This document shows, in pieces, positions 1 through 5,716 of a stretch of 5,716 bases of DNA (position 1 is the stretch's first letter; every line of letters begins with the position of its first letter). This stretch comes from Xanthobacteraceae bacterium (GTDB taxonomy: Bacteria > Pseudomonadota > Alphaproteobacteria > Rhizobiales > Xanthobacteraceae), in assembly GCA_030648135.1 (NCBI GenBank), contig JAUSIF010000203.1:1-5716 (forward strand), read 5' to 3'. The notes under the pieces are model-generated. The model saw only the letters and a list, made by a program, of their open reading frames with translations, was not told the origin of the DNA and did not search any database. A program made the position numbers and the translations under genes.

Positions 1-668
1 GGGCCGATGCCTGGAATCTCCTCCAGGCGCCGGCTCGCCTCGCACGAGCGATGCCAGGCCAGGATACTCTTGTAGATTGATCCGATCTCGGCCCCGATGG
101 CGCTGTACTGCCGCGCCAGCACATCGAGAATACCGCGGGCGGCTGGGGGAACCCGGTTATCCACTACATCCGCGATGATCCCGAGCAACTCGCTGGTTCC
201 ATTGCGGCCCTTCGCCGACACGATGCCGAGTTCGGCCAGGTGCCCTCGTATGGCGTTGCTCAACATCGTGCGCTGACGCACCAGCAATTGCCGGGTCCGG
301 TGCAGCATCAAGGCAGCCTGCTGCTCCTTCGTCTTTATCGGAACAAACCGCATCGATGGTCGCGTGACCGCCTCGCAGATCGCTGCAGCATCGTTCGCAT
401 CATTTTTGCTGCGTTTGAGATAGGCTTTTACATAGTTCGGTGGCATCAGCTTCACGGTGTGACCAAGCGCTTGCAGCTCACGGCCCCAATGATGCGCTGT
501 CGGACATGCTTCGATCCCGACCAAGCACGGCGGCAGCTCGGCGAAGAACTCCAATACCTTTGAGCGACTGATGCGCTTGCGGATCATCACCCCATCCGCG
601 CCATCGACTCCGTGCACTTGGAATACTGACTTCGCAATATCGAGACCGATCGTGCTAACTTCGCCCAT
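1..668 (-). CDS. IS110-family transposase (DEDD recombinase), N-terminal part, cut by left window edge
   Basis: This is the transposase of an IS110-family insertion sequence, an RNase H/RuvC-like recombinase that moves the element as a circular intermediate. The frame runs unbroken from the ATG at 668 to the window edge, giving about 222 of the family's usual 320-400 residues. The N-terminal DEDD domain is intact: D10 in IGLDIAKSVFQVHG, E53 in CLVGIEACP, and D90 and D93 in KRSKNDANDA. A helical, coiled-coil-like stretch follows, and the window ends at IPGIGP, where the C-terminal Transposase_20 domain with its catalytic serine should begin. The start is supported by a GGGGAG ribosome binding site at 675-680, six bases upstream. 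Whether the element is complete, and whether it belongs to the IS110 or IS1111 subgroup, cannot be decided because the other end lies outside. No stop or frameshift is seen in the visible part, so it may be active. Confidence 0.93.
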   Translation of the reverse strand, partial: MGEVSTIGLDIAKSVFQVHGVDGADGVMIRKRISRSKVLEFFAELPPCLVGIEACPTAHHWGRELQALGHTVKLMPPNYVKAYLKRSKNDANDAAAICEAVTRPSMRFVPIKTKEQQAALMLHRTRQLLVRQRTMLSNAIRGHLAELGIVSAKGRNGTSELLGIIADVVDNRVPPAARGILDVLARQYSAIGAEIGSIYKSILAWHRSCEASRRLEEIPGIG

Positions 669-745
669 GGACGGCTCCCCTCAAGTGGTTTGCTTCGACG
701 CAACCACCCTATGGCACTTCGATGCCGCAGAGTGGGCGCCGTCCA
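668..745 (-). promoter_or_regulatory. Stem covering the transposase ribosome binding site and start codon
   Basis: TGGACGGCGCCC (minus strand, 745 to 734) pairs with GGGAGCCGTCCA (679 to 668) in 11 of 12 positions. The 3' arm contains most of the GGGGAG ribosome binding site and the A of the ATG start codon. In an RNA that includes both arms, the initiation site would be base-paired. Known transposases such as those of IS10 and IS50 use comparable structures to block translation from read-through transcripts. That function is inferred here; only the pairing is seen. Confidence 0.5.
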
Positions 746-949
746 CAGCATCAAACTACGAATTAGTTCACCCCGCAATTTATGTCGTAGAGGTACCAAA
801 AAGCTGACATTTTCAGCAGCGCATGGATTTTTCGTACCGATGTCTCCCGCGAACGAGGAAACCCTAGCGGAATATGGTACGTGTTTGATTTGATACAGAG
901 TTGCAGCGTGGTTCGCGACAAGGCGATTGACGAACGAGAGTGATGACAT
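746..949. other. Non-coding region between IS110 transposase leader and ATPase gene
   Basis: This stretch of about 200 bases separates two divergent genes and holds the outer two hairpins of the IS110 leader (756-790 and 792-838). No credible protein gene is seen. The promoter of the ATPase should lie here, but no convincing -35/-10 pair was found for it. A CTGACA at 804-809 resembles a -35 box, yet only a poor -10 (ATTTTT) follows at the right spacing. No recognisable Mg2+ riboswitch was identified by eye. Confidence 0.5.
798..817 (-). terminator. Weak terminator-like hairpin with T-run upstream of the transposase
   Basis: On the minus strand GCTGA pairs with TCAGC across a five-base loop (817 to 803) and is followed directly by five T (802 to 798). 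This has the form of a Rho-independent terminator, but the stem is only 5 bp. It would stop leftward transcription before the transposase, shielding the element from outside promoters. The same T-run also pairs with an A-run at 828-832 in the larger stem, so the two structures would compete. Confidence 0.25.
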
Positions 950-3529
950 ATGGCCGAGTCTGGAACAGATGTCCCATACTGGAGTCGTGACGTTGATGAG
1001 CTGCGCTCTGATTTGGGCTCGGGCTCGCGGGGCTTGTCGTCCAAAGACGCCGCCAAGCAGCTCAAAAGAGTCGGCCTCAACACGGTCGAGGACGCTCCCC
1101 GGCTGAGCGCTCTGCGCCTGCTTCTCCGGCAATTTGAAAGTCCGCTCGTCCTCATTCTCATCTTCGGCGCTGCAGTTTCGCTGGCGCTGCGGGAATGGGT
1201 GGACGCATACATCATTCTGACGATCGTGCTCGGCAGCACGTTGCTCGGCTTCTATCAGGAGTACAGGGCCTCCACGGCGGTCGAGAAGCTTAAGCGCCGC
1301 CTGGCGTTGACATGCCGTGTGGTGCGCAATGGCATTGAGCAAACCGTTCCTGCAAGCACCATCGTGCCCGGCGATGTCATCCTGCTCTCGGCAGGAAACC
1401 TCATTCCTGCTGATGGGCTCGTGATCGAGGCCGAGGACTTTCTGGTCAGCGAAGCGAGCCTGACCGGCGAGTCCTTTCCCGTCGAGAAGCAGCCCGGAAC
1501 CGTACCGCCAGAGACGTCCCTCGCGGCGCGTACCAACGCAGTCTTCCTCGGCGCGTCGGTTCGGAGCGGCACGGCGAAGGTTCTTGCGGTCGAAACCGGA
1601 CGCCGGACCGCCTTCGGCGCGATCGCCGCGCGGCTTAAGGCGCGCCCGCCCGAGACGGAGTTCGGGCGCGGCATACGGCAGTTCGGCTATCTCCTGATCC
1701 GGGTGATGGTCGTCATCGTTCTGTTCGTTCTGACGGTGAACCAACTTCTTGGCCGGCCAATGGTCGAGTCATTGCTGTTCGCAGTAGCGCTCGCGGTCGG
1801 TCTTTCGCCGGAGCTACTGCCCGCCATTATCAGCGTGACCCTGGCCGCTGGGGCCCGCGCGATGGCACGGCGCGGCGTCATCGTCCGCCGTCTGGATGCG
1901 ATCGAGAACCTCGGCAGTATGGACATACTCTGCACCGACAAGACCGGCACGCTGACGGAAGGGGTAATCGTTCTCCATGATGCCGCAGACGCAAGTGGTC
2001 GGTCATCGACGAAGGTCAGGCAGCTCGCCTTTCTCAACGCGGCCTTTGAGACCGGCATCGACAACCCGCTCGACGCTGCCCTTGTAACCGTCGGCGAGAG
2101 CGTCGGGCTGACGACGCGTGGTTATCGTAAGATCGACGAGATTCCCTACGACTTCCGGCGCAAGCGGCTGACGATCGTCATGGCTGAGGACAGCGATGCA
2201 TCGCAGCATCTGATCGTCACCAAGGGCGCTTTTTCGAGCGTGCTAGCCATCTGTACCTCGCTGGACCGCGACGGCGTGGATGTTCCTCTCACGACGAACC
2301 TGCGCCAGGAGCTTGAGGTGTTCTACCAGGCAAAGGGCGAAGCAGGGTTCCGAGTCCTTGCCGTGGCGAAACGCAAGATCGCAGCAAAAGACCGCTACGG
2401 CCACGACGATGAGGGCGGGATGGCCTTTGCCGGCTTCCTGGTCTTTTTCGACCCGCCCAAACCAGACGCGCAGCAGACGATCCGCGATCTCACCAACCTC
2501 GGCATCCGCGTCAAGGTCATCAGCGGTGACAATCGCCACGTCACGGCGCATTTGGCGGAAGCGGTGGGGCTCGATTCTACGTCCATCCTCACCGGCGACG
2601 AACTGGCAAAGCTTAAGGACGAGGCGCTATGGCACCTCGCGCCGCGCACCGATCTCTTCGTCGAAGTCGACCCCCAGCAGAAGGAGCGTATTGTCCGCGC
2701 CTTGCAGCGGACCGGGCATGCCGTCGGATATCTCGGCGATGGCATCAACGATGCGCCGGCGCTGCACGCGGCCGATGTGGGCATCTCGGTCGACCAAGCG
2801 GCGGACGTCGCCCGCGAGAGCGCCGACATTATCCTTCTCAAACCCGACCTCGACGTCCTGCGCCGCGGTGTGGAGGACGGGCGACGCACCTTCGCTAATA
2901 CGCTCAAGTATATCTGCATTACGACCAGCGCGAATTTCGGCAACATGATCAGCATGGCGCTGGCGACGCCGCTGCTCCCGTTCCTACCGCTCGCCGCCAA
3001 GCAGATCCTGCTCAACAATTTCCTCTCGGATCTGCCGTCGATCGCGATTTCGACCGACAACGTCGATCCGGAGACTGTCACGCGCGCGCAGCGCTGGCAG
3101 ATCAGGGATGTGCAGCGCTTCATGGTCGTCTTCGGGCTCATCAGCTCGGTCTTCGATTTGGTGACGTTTGCGATGCTGCTGCTTGTCTTCCACGCCGACC
3201 AAGCCACGTTCCAAACCACCTGGTTCGTCATTTCACTGTTGACGGAGCTTGCCGTTGTCCTGGTCCTACGAACCCGCAGACCGGCGTTCCGCAGTAGGCC
3301 CAGCCGTTTGCTGCTGTGGACCACTGTCGCCGTGACCATCACCGCGCTCACTATCCCCTTCCTCGGGCCGCTTGCCTCGGCGTTTGGTTTTGCACCGCTG
3401 TCGGCGCTCCAAATGGGAGCCGTCGTCATCGTCGTCGTTGGTTACATCGCAGCGACAGAAGGGGCGAAGGCATGGTTCTACAAAACGAGAAACCCAAACA
3501 AGCCGGTCGCTGTCGCATGGCATTGCTGA
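950..3529 (+). CDS. mgtA: MgtA-type P-type cation (probably Mg2+) ATPase
   Basis: This is an 859-residue inner-membrane ATP-driven pump, probably importing Mg2+ (P3B class). The hallmarks are in order: membrane helices M1-M2 (about 64-103), the actuator motif LTGES (E174), M3-M4 (about 246-300) with VGLSPELLP around P287, the phosphorylated aspartate D330 in DKTGT, KGA in the nucleotide domain (K425), the hinge GDGINDAP (D597-P603), then six C-terminal helices (about 656-840). The M4 sequence and the following IVRRLDAIENLGSMDILC, plus NFGNM in M5, resemble enteric MgtA. M6 reads NNFLSDLPSIAISTDN (N690, D694). The length is close to the roughly 900 residues of E. coli MgtA. The frame is intact. 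A weak GAGAG ribosome binding site (936-940) lies nine bases before the ATG. It is divergent from the IS110 transposase and convergent with the ACP operon. The substrate is inferred from family resemblance; another divalent cation is possible. Confidence 0.9.
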   Translation: MAESGTDVPYWSRDVDELRSDLGSGSRGLSSKDAAKQLKRVGLNTVEDAPRLSALRLLLRQFESPLVLILIFGAAVSLALREWVDAYIILTIVLGSTLLGFYQEYRASTAVEKLKRRLALTCRVVRNGIEQTVPASTIVPGDVILLSAGNLIPADGLVIEAEDFLVSEASLTGESFPVEKQPGTVPPETSLAARTNAVFLGASVRSGTAKVLAVETGRRTAFGAIAARLKARPPETEFGRGIRQFGYLLIRVMVVIVLFVLTVNQLLGRPMVESLLFAVALAVGLSPELLPAIISVTLAAGARAMARRGVIVRRLDAIENLGSMDILCTDKTGTLTEGVIVLHDAADASGRSSTKVRQLAFLNAAFETGIDNPLDAALVTVGESVGLTTRGYRKIDEIPYDFRRKRLTIVMAEDSDASQHLIVTKGAFSSVLAICTSLDRDGVDVPLTTNLRQELEVFYQAKGEAGFRVLAVAKRKIAAKDRYGHDDEGGMAFAGFLVFFDPPKPDAQQTIRDLTNLGIRVKVISGDNRHVTAHLAEAVGLDSTSILTGDELAKLKDEALWHLAPRTDLFVEVDPQQKERIVRALQRTGHAVGYLGDGINDAPALHAADVGISVDQAADVARESADIILLKPDLDVLRRGVEDGRRTFANTLKYICITTSANFGNMISMALATPLLPFLPLAAKQILLNNFLSDLPSIAISTDNVDPETVTRAQRWQIRDVQRFMVVFGLISSVFDLVTFAMLLLVFHADQATFQTTWFVISLLTELAVVLVLRTRRPAFRSRPSRLLLWTTVAVTITALTIPFLGPLASAFGFAPLSALQMGAVVIVVVGYIAATEGAKAWFYKTRNPNKPVAVAWHC

Positions 3530-3761
3530 CGATTGGGGCGTACTGCAACTATCGGTTCCGCCACTCAATCGCGCCGAGCGAGTGTCTGTTGCGGGTCATT
3601 GGCGGCGGTAGGGATGAGTCTTCGATATTGCAAGCAACTCCTATTGAGCGGACTCCAGCCGGCGTGGCTAGCATGTCCCTTCGGTGCCAACAGCGGACAT
3701 ATTGACCCCAATAACATCTGGAAACCGATCACGCCGTGTCGGCGACATTTCCAGGCCTTAC
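3530..3761. other. Non-coding region between convergent ATPase and ACP genes
   Basis: These 232 bases separate the 3' ends of the ATPase gene and the ACP operon. Short open frames here show no recognisable protein character and no good ribosome binding site. A nested palindrome lies at 3718-3754. A weaker imperfect stem is seen near 3649-3677 (GGAC with GTCC, AGCC with GGCT). No T-tract typical of an intrinsic terminator follows either structure. Confidence 0.5.
3718..3754. other. Nested palindrome downstream of both convergent genes, possible bidirectional terminator
   Basis: CTGGAAA (3718-3724) pairs perfectly with TTTCCAG (3748-3754). Inside, CGCCG (3732-3736) pairs perfectly with CGGCG (3740-3744) across a three-base TGT loop. 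The structure begins eight bases after the ACP stop codon, on the side where that transcript should end. It could stop transcription from both directions or protect the 3' end of the mRNA. It lacks a following T-run, so an ordinary intrinsic terminator is not assured. It could also be a remnant of a mobile element end. Confidence 0.35.
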
Positions 3762-4007
3762 CTAGCGACGTTTTACCTTGAGATATTTGATCGCTCCGTC
3801 GAGGGTGATGAGCTTTGGATAGTCCTTCTCCGGAATGTTGATTCCGAGACGGAGATGCACGGCCGTGACGAAATTGAGAAAATCCATGGAATCGATATCA
3901 AGGGCCTCGCGCAGGTCAGCAGATGGGTCGACGGTCCCAATATCGGCTTCGGGCGCGATGTTGCCGAGTTCCTCTTTGACCACGGCCTCAATATCTGGAT
4001 TGCTCAT
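3762..4007 (-). CDS. Acyl carrier protein
   Basis: This is an 81-residue freestanding acyl carrier protein, which holds acyl groups as thioesters on a 4'-phosphopantetheine arm in the cytoplasm. The attachment site is S40 in DIDSMDFLN, the usual DS(L/M) motif at the start of helix II. The protein is acidic in helices I and II like other ACPs, but ends in a basic tail, KVKRR. The ATG at 4007 was chosen because it overlaps the stop of the E2 gene as ATGA and has AGGAG at 4019-4023. The longer open frame upstream lies inside the E2 gene and reads as arginine-rich out-of-frame sequence. The four-base overlap implies translational coupling with the E2. It is the last gene of the operon. It is unlikely to be the housekeeping fatty-acid AcpP, because neighbouring fab genes are absent and helix II differs from the usual DSLDTVE. 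Confidence 0.88.
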   Translation of the reverse strand: MSNPDIEAVVKEELGNIAPEADIGTVDPSADLREALDIDSMDFLNFVTAVHLRLGINIPEKDYPKLITLDGAIKYLKVKRR

Positions 4008-5221
4008 AGCTTGTCCGGCTCCTGTAGCAGTCTGTCGATTTCGGCGAGGAACAGTGCGCCCGCATGGCCATCGCTTACCCGGTGATCGGCGGATAGGGTG
4101 ACGGTGACGACCGGATGCGGAGCGATCTTGCCGCGGACGACCCATGGCCGTTCGACGATCTGGCCGATGCCTAGGATCGCCACCTGCGGCGGATAGATGA
4201 CGCCGTAAAGCACCTCGACACCGCGTTCACCCATGCTCGAGACGGTGATGGTCGGATCGGAGAATTCCGAACTGCGGATGCGGCCGGCGCGCGCACGTTG
4301 GACGAGGTCGCGCATGCGCGCCATGAGATCGTCGAGCGCGAGCTGCGTCGTATCGCGGATGGCGGGTGCCACCAGGCCGCCGCCGCGCAAGGCGATCGCA
4401 ACGCCGACATGGACGTTCGCAGCCGGTTCGAACCGCCCGTCGCGGTAGAAGCCGTTGAAGATGGGAAACTTGCGGACGGCCAGCGCAACGGCCTTAACGG
4501 TAAGGGCGCTCATCAGCAGCCGCTTGTCGGGCGTCCTTTTCGCATTTGTGCGCGCCAGCCACTTCTCGGCGGCCGTCATGGCGAACTGATGCACGAGATA
4601 ATAGTGCGGAATCTCCCGCTTCGACCGCGCCATCGCCGCGGCGATCGCGATGCGCATCGCAGCAAGGTCGAGCCCGACCGTCCGTTTTCTTTCCGTCGGT
4701 ACGGCGACGGCGACAAGGCTCTGCTCCACATCGGTAAGCACAACCTCGCCGCCGGGACCGGAGCCTTTGATCGCTGAGAGATTTACACCACGTGTCTCGG
4801 CGAGCCGTCGCGCTGCCGGCGATACCCGCACGCGGCCGGGCGCGCCTGGCGGCGTCACGATCAGTGGTGCCGGTGCAGCCGGGCTCGGAGGCGCGGCGGT
4901 GGGTAAAATCACCGCAGGGGGTGCGGCAGGTGGGGGAACAGCTGGAAGCGGTGCTGCGGCCTCGGCCATGCCTGCCTTGGCTTCCGCATCGGTTCGAACC
5001 TTCGCGAGCGGCGTGCCGACCGGTACTTTCTTGTCGAGATCTACCAGAATCTGTTCGACGACGCCGTTCTCGAATATCTCGACCTCGATGGCCCCCTTCT
5101 GGGTTTCGACTACCGCGACGATGTCGCCGCGTTTCACCCGGTCGCCGGGCTTGACCAGCCACTCGACGAGCGTGCCGGCTTCCATGTCGGCACCGAGCGA
5201 AGGCATGCGGAAATCGACCAC
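4004..5221 (-). CDS. Dihydrolipoamide acyltransferase (E2 of a 2-oxoacid dehydrogenase-type complex)
   Basis: This 405-residue E2 moves acyl groups from a lipoyl arm to an acceptor thiol, normally CoA, in pyruvate-, acetoin- or branched-chain dehydrogenase complexes. An N-terminal lipoyl domain (about 1-77) has the lipoylated lysine K42 in VVETQKGAIEVE. A Pro/Ala-rich flexible linker (about 82-129) follows, then a peripheral subunit-binding domain (about 131-166, VSPAARRLAETRGV and GSGPGGEV). The catalytic domain (about 177-405) has the active-site motif DHRVSDG with H380 and D384. The GTG start at 5221 is preferred because GAAGGG lies seven bases upstream and the protein then begins just before the conserved MPSLGADMEAG. 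An ATG at 5206 is the alternative. The open frame continues upstream to 5428 but overlaps the ArsA-like gene. No E1 or E3 gene is visible, so the substrate cannot be named. Its stop overlaps the ACP start. Confidence 0.92.
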   Translation of the reverse strand: MVDFRMPSLGADMEAGTLVEWLVKPGDRVKRGDIVAVVETQKGAIEVEIFENGVVEQILVDLDKKVPVGTPLAKVRTDAEAKAGMAEAAAPLPAVPPPAAPPAVILPTAAPPSPAAPAPLIVTPPGAPGRVRVSPAARRLAETRGVNLSAIKGSGPGGEVVLTDVEQSLVAVAVPTERKRTVGLDLAAMRIAIAAAMARSKREIPHYYLVHQFAMTAAEKWLARTNAKRTPDKRLLMSALTVKAVALAVRKFPIFNGFYRDGRFEPAANVHVGVAIALRGGGLVAPAIRDTTQLALDDLMARMRDLVQRARAGRIRSSEFSDPTITVSSMGERGVEVLYGVIYPPQVAILGIGQIVERPWVVRGKIAPHPVVTVTLSADHRVSDGHAGALFLAEIDRLLQEPDKL

Positions 5222-5228
5222 GATGCCG

Positions 5229-5234
5229 CCCTTC
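5229..5234 (-). promoter_or_regulatory. Ribosome binding site deciding the GTG start of the E2 gene
   Basis: GAAGGG on the minus strand lies seven bases before the GTG at 5221. No comparable site precedes the in-frame ATG at 5206 at normal spacing. The stop codon of the possible 23-residue ORF (5233-5235) overlaps this site, so a ribosome finishing that ORF would stop on it. Confidence 0.6.
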
Positions 5235-5304
5235 AAGATCGCGCAAGCGCGGCTTTGGCCGCCGCAACGATTTTCGGCGCCTGCGGGATAGCTGCAGTGA
5301 TCAC
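5233..5304 (-). CDS. Possible 23-residue linker ORF between the ArsA-like and E2 genes
   Basis: A GTG at 5304 overlaps the stop of the ArsA-like gene as GTGA and opens a 23-codon frame rich in alanine and lysine (it contains APKIVAAAKAALARS), predicted to be an amphipathic helix. A GGAG sits at 5312-5315, seven bases before the GTG, and the TGA stop overlaps the E2 ribosome binding site. The arrangement suggests translational coupling through the gap. It could also be a decayed tail of the upstream gene, or chance in GC-rich sequence, where alanine-rich frames are common. No function is assigned. Confidence 0.3.
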   Translation of the reverse strand: MITAAIPQAPKIVAAAKAALARS

Positions 5305-5716
5305 GTTCGCGCTCCGACTTCGTGCGGCCGGCCGGCGACGTCAGCGGGCGCGGACTTCGCGCCGTCGGCCGCGAAGATGGCGTCGCATAGCCGCTGGAGC
5401 ATCGGCACGCCGCGGACCTCGGTCTCAAACAGCGGCACGATGGCGCGGACGCTGTCGTCGAACTCCCGCCAGATCGTCTTCATGTGCTCCTGCTGCATGG
5501 CCACGCGGTTCTTGACGAACTCGGCGGTGTCCGGACCGACCGACGCAGGGTCGATGACCATATTGACGAGGACGCCGCCCACCGGGATGCCGAAGTCCTT
5601 AAACCACTGGATGAAGCGCGTGACCACCGCGATGGGCAGCGCCTCCGGCAGCGTCACAAAGAAGAACGATGTGAGCGCGGGGTCGGTGAGAAGCTTGCGC
5701 GCGTTCTCCATCCGGT
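5301..5716 (-). CDS. ArsA/GET3-family ATPase, C-terminal part, cut by right window edge
   Basis: About 138 residues of the C-terminal half of an ArsA-type P-loop ATPase are present; the frame is open at the window edge, so the N-terminus with the P-loop lies outside. Family features visible are the DPALTSFFFVTLPEALPIA strand, the following helix with VVTRFIQWFKDFGIPVGG, and LVNMVI, which matches the conserved VVN(R/K)-type segment. Further on come a helix with MQQEHMKTIWREF and the end-of-domain VPLFETEVRGVPMLQRL. The ATG at 5711 is probably internal, because it sits within conserved domain sequence. Members of this family power arsenite efflux (ArsA) or tail-anchored protein insertion (GET3), and many bacterial ones are of unknown role. 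No ArsB or ArsR is visible, so arsenic resistance is not supported. It heads the visible part of the operon with the E2 and ACP genes. Confidence 0.8.
   Translation of the reverse strand, partial: RMENARKLLTDPALTSFFFVTLPEALPIAVVTRFIQWFKDFGIPVGGVLVNMVIDPASVGPDTAEFVKNRVAMQQEHMKTIWREFDDSVRAIVPLFETEVRGVPMLQRLCDAIFAADGAKSAPADVAGRPHEVGART

Larger units (their letters stand above)
1..838 (-). mobile_element. Partial IS110-family insertion sequence; outer boundary uncertain
   Basis: The element comprises the transposase gene and its upstream non-coding end. The left window edge cuts it inside the transposase. The outer end beyond the start codon is not fixed: IS110 elements lack conventional terminal inverted repeats and often leave no target duplication. 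The boundary given is the outer limit of the structured, inverted-repeat-rich leader and is a guess. The true end could lie anywhere from about 746 to 900. The element sits upstream of, and divergent from, the MgtA-type ATPase gene. Confidence 0.6.
668..838 (-). ncRNA. Structured leader of the IS110 transposase, candidate bridge RNA
   Basis: Read on the minus strand, three successive inverted-repeat structures lie just upstream of the transposase. The first pairs 828-838 with 792-802 (10 of 11 bases) and encloses a 5-bp hairpin (813-817 with 803-807). The second pairs 785-790 with 756-761, with a further AATT/AATT pairing inside. The third pairs 734-745 with 668-679 (11 of 12) and encloses two small hairpins (723-726/713-716 and 700-707/685-693). 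Both of those inner loop regions contain TCGAAG. IS110-subgroup elements are known to express a bridge RNA of roughly 150-250 nt from the non-coding end upstream of the recombinase, made of a 5' stem-loop plus target-binding and donor-binding loops. Position and size fit, but guide sequences cannot be tested without the other element end. If the element is of the IS1111 subgroup, its bridge RNA would instead lie downstream of the transposase. Confidence 0.3.

Noticed and set aside
240..563. Plus-strand open frame of 107 codons
   Set aside because: It is antisense to the clear IS110 transposase and carries no motif of its own.
927..932. TTGACG as a -35 box for the ATPase gene
   Set aside because: It is only 18 bases from the start codon, so any -10 box would fall on or in the coding sequence.
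587..1744. Long minus-strand open frame of 385 codons opposite the start of the ATPase gene
   Set aside because: It lies antisense to the well-conserved ATPase and runs across the intergenic region into the transposase gene. Its composition is charged and family-less, as expected for a GC-rich shadow frame.
2395..3429. Minus-strand open frame of 344 codons inside the ATPase gene
   Set aside because: It is Ser/Arg-rich with no recognisable motif and lies wholly opposite an intact P-type ATPase.
806..3754. Matching 11-base sequences GACATTTTCAG (806-816) and GACATTTCCAG (3744-3754) flanking the ATPase gene, suggesting a transposon-borne cassette
   Set aside because: An 11-base match with one mismatch is expected many times by chance in a window this size, and the flanks do not extend the similarity.
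3684..4085. Plus-strand open frame of 133 codons after the ATPase gene
   Set aside because: It is antisense to the ACP gene, whose phosphopantetheine motif and overlapping start make that strand the coding one.
4008..4145. N-terminal extension of the ACP to an ATG at 4145
   Set aside because: It lies inside the conserved E2 catalytic domain in another frame. The ATG at 4007 gives a normal-length ACP.
5222..5428. N-terminal extension of the E2 gene to an ATG at 5428
   Set aside because: The added residues are arginine-rich and low in homology character, overlap the ArsA-like gene, and precede a normal lipoyl-domain start with a good ribosome binding site.
5301..5716. Arsenic resistance operon
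   Set aside because: The ArsA-like fragment stands beside E2 and ACP genes with no visible arsB, arsC or arsR, and the family has many members unrelated to arsenic.

Overview
This is a high-GC window with proteobacterial-type genes. The IS110-family leader and the style of the E2 and carrier-protein genes suggest an alphaproteobacterium of the Rhizobiales type. That assignment rests on overall sequence character and is not proven by a marker gene.

Layout. (1) Positions 1-668, minus strand: the N-terminal two thirds of an IS110-family transposase (DEDD recombinase), cut by the left window edge. Its leader (about 669-838) is packed with inverted repeats, one of which covers the transposase ribosome binding site and start codon. 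(2) Positions 950-3529, plus strand: an intact P-type cation ATPase of the MgtA (P3B, Mg2+ type) group, divergent from the transposase. (3) Positions 3530-3761: a non-coding stretch between convergent genes that holds a nested palindrome. (4) Positions 3762-5716, minus strand: a tightly coupled operon read right to left. It encodes the C-terminal part of an ArsA/GET3-type ATPase (cut by the right edge), a possible 23-residue linker ORF, a lipoyl-bearing 2-oxoacid dehydrogenase E2 acyltransferase, and a small acyl carrier protein.

How the genes may work together. The E2 carries acyl groups on a lipoyl-lysine arm and the ACP carries them on a phosphopantetheine arm. The two genes overlap by four bases, so they are probably made together, and the E2 may pass acyl groups to this ACP. 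The ArsA-like ATPase at the head of the visible operon has no obvious biochemical link to them, which makes the cluster the most interesting protein-level feature. The Mg2+-type ATPase is a separate transcription unit, and the IS110 element may have altered its upstream region. The second interesting feature is the folded RNA predicted in the IS110 leader, a candidate bridge RNA or translation-blocking structure.
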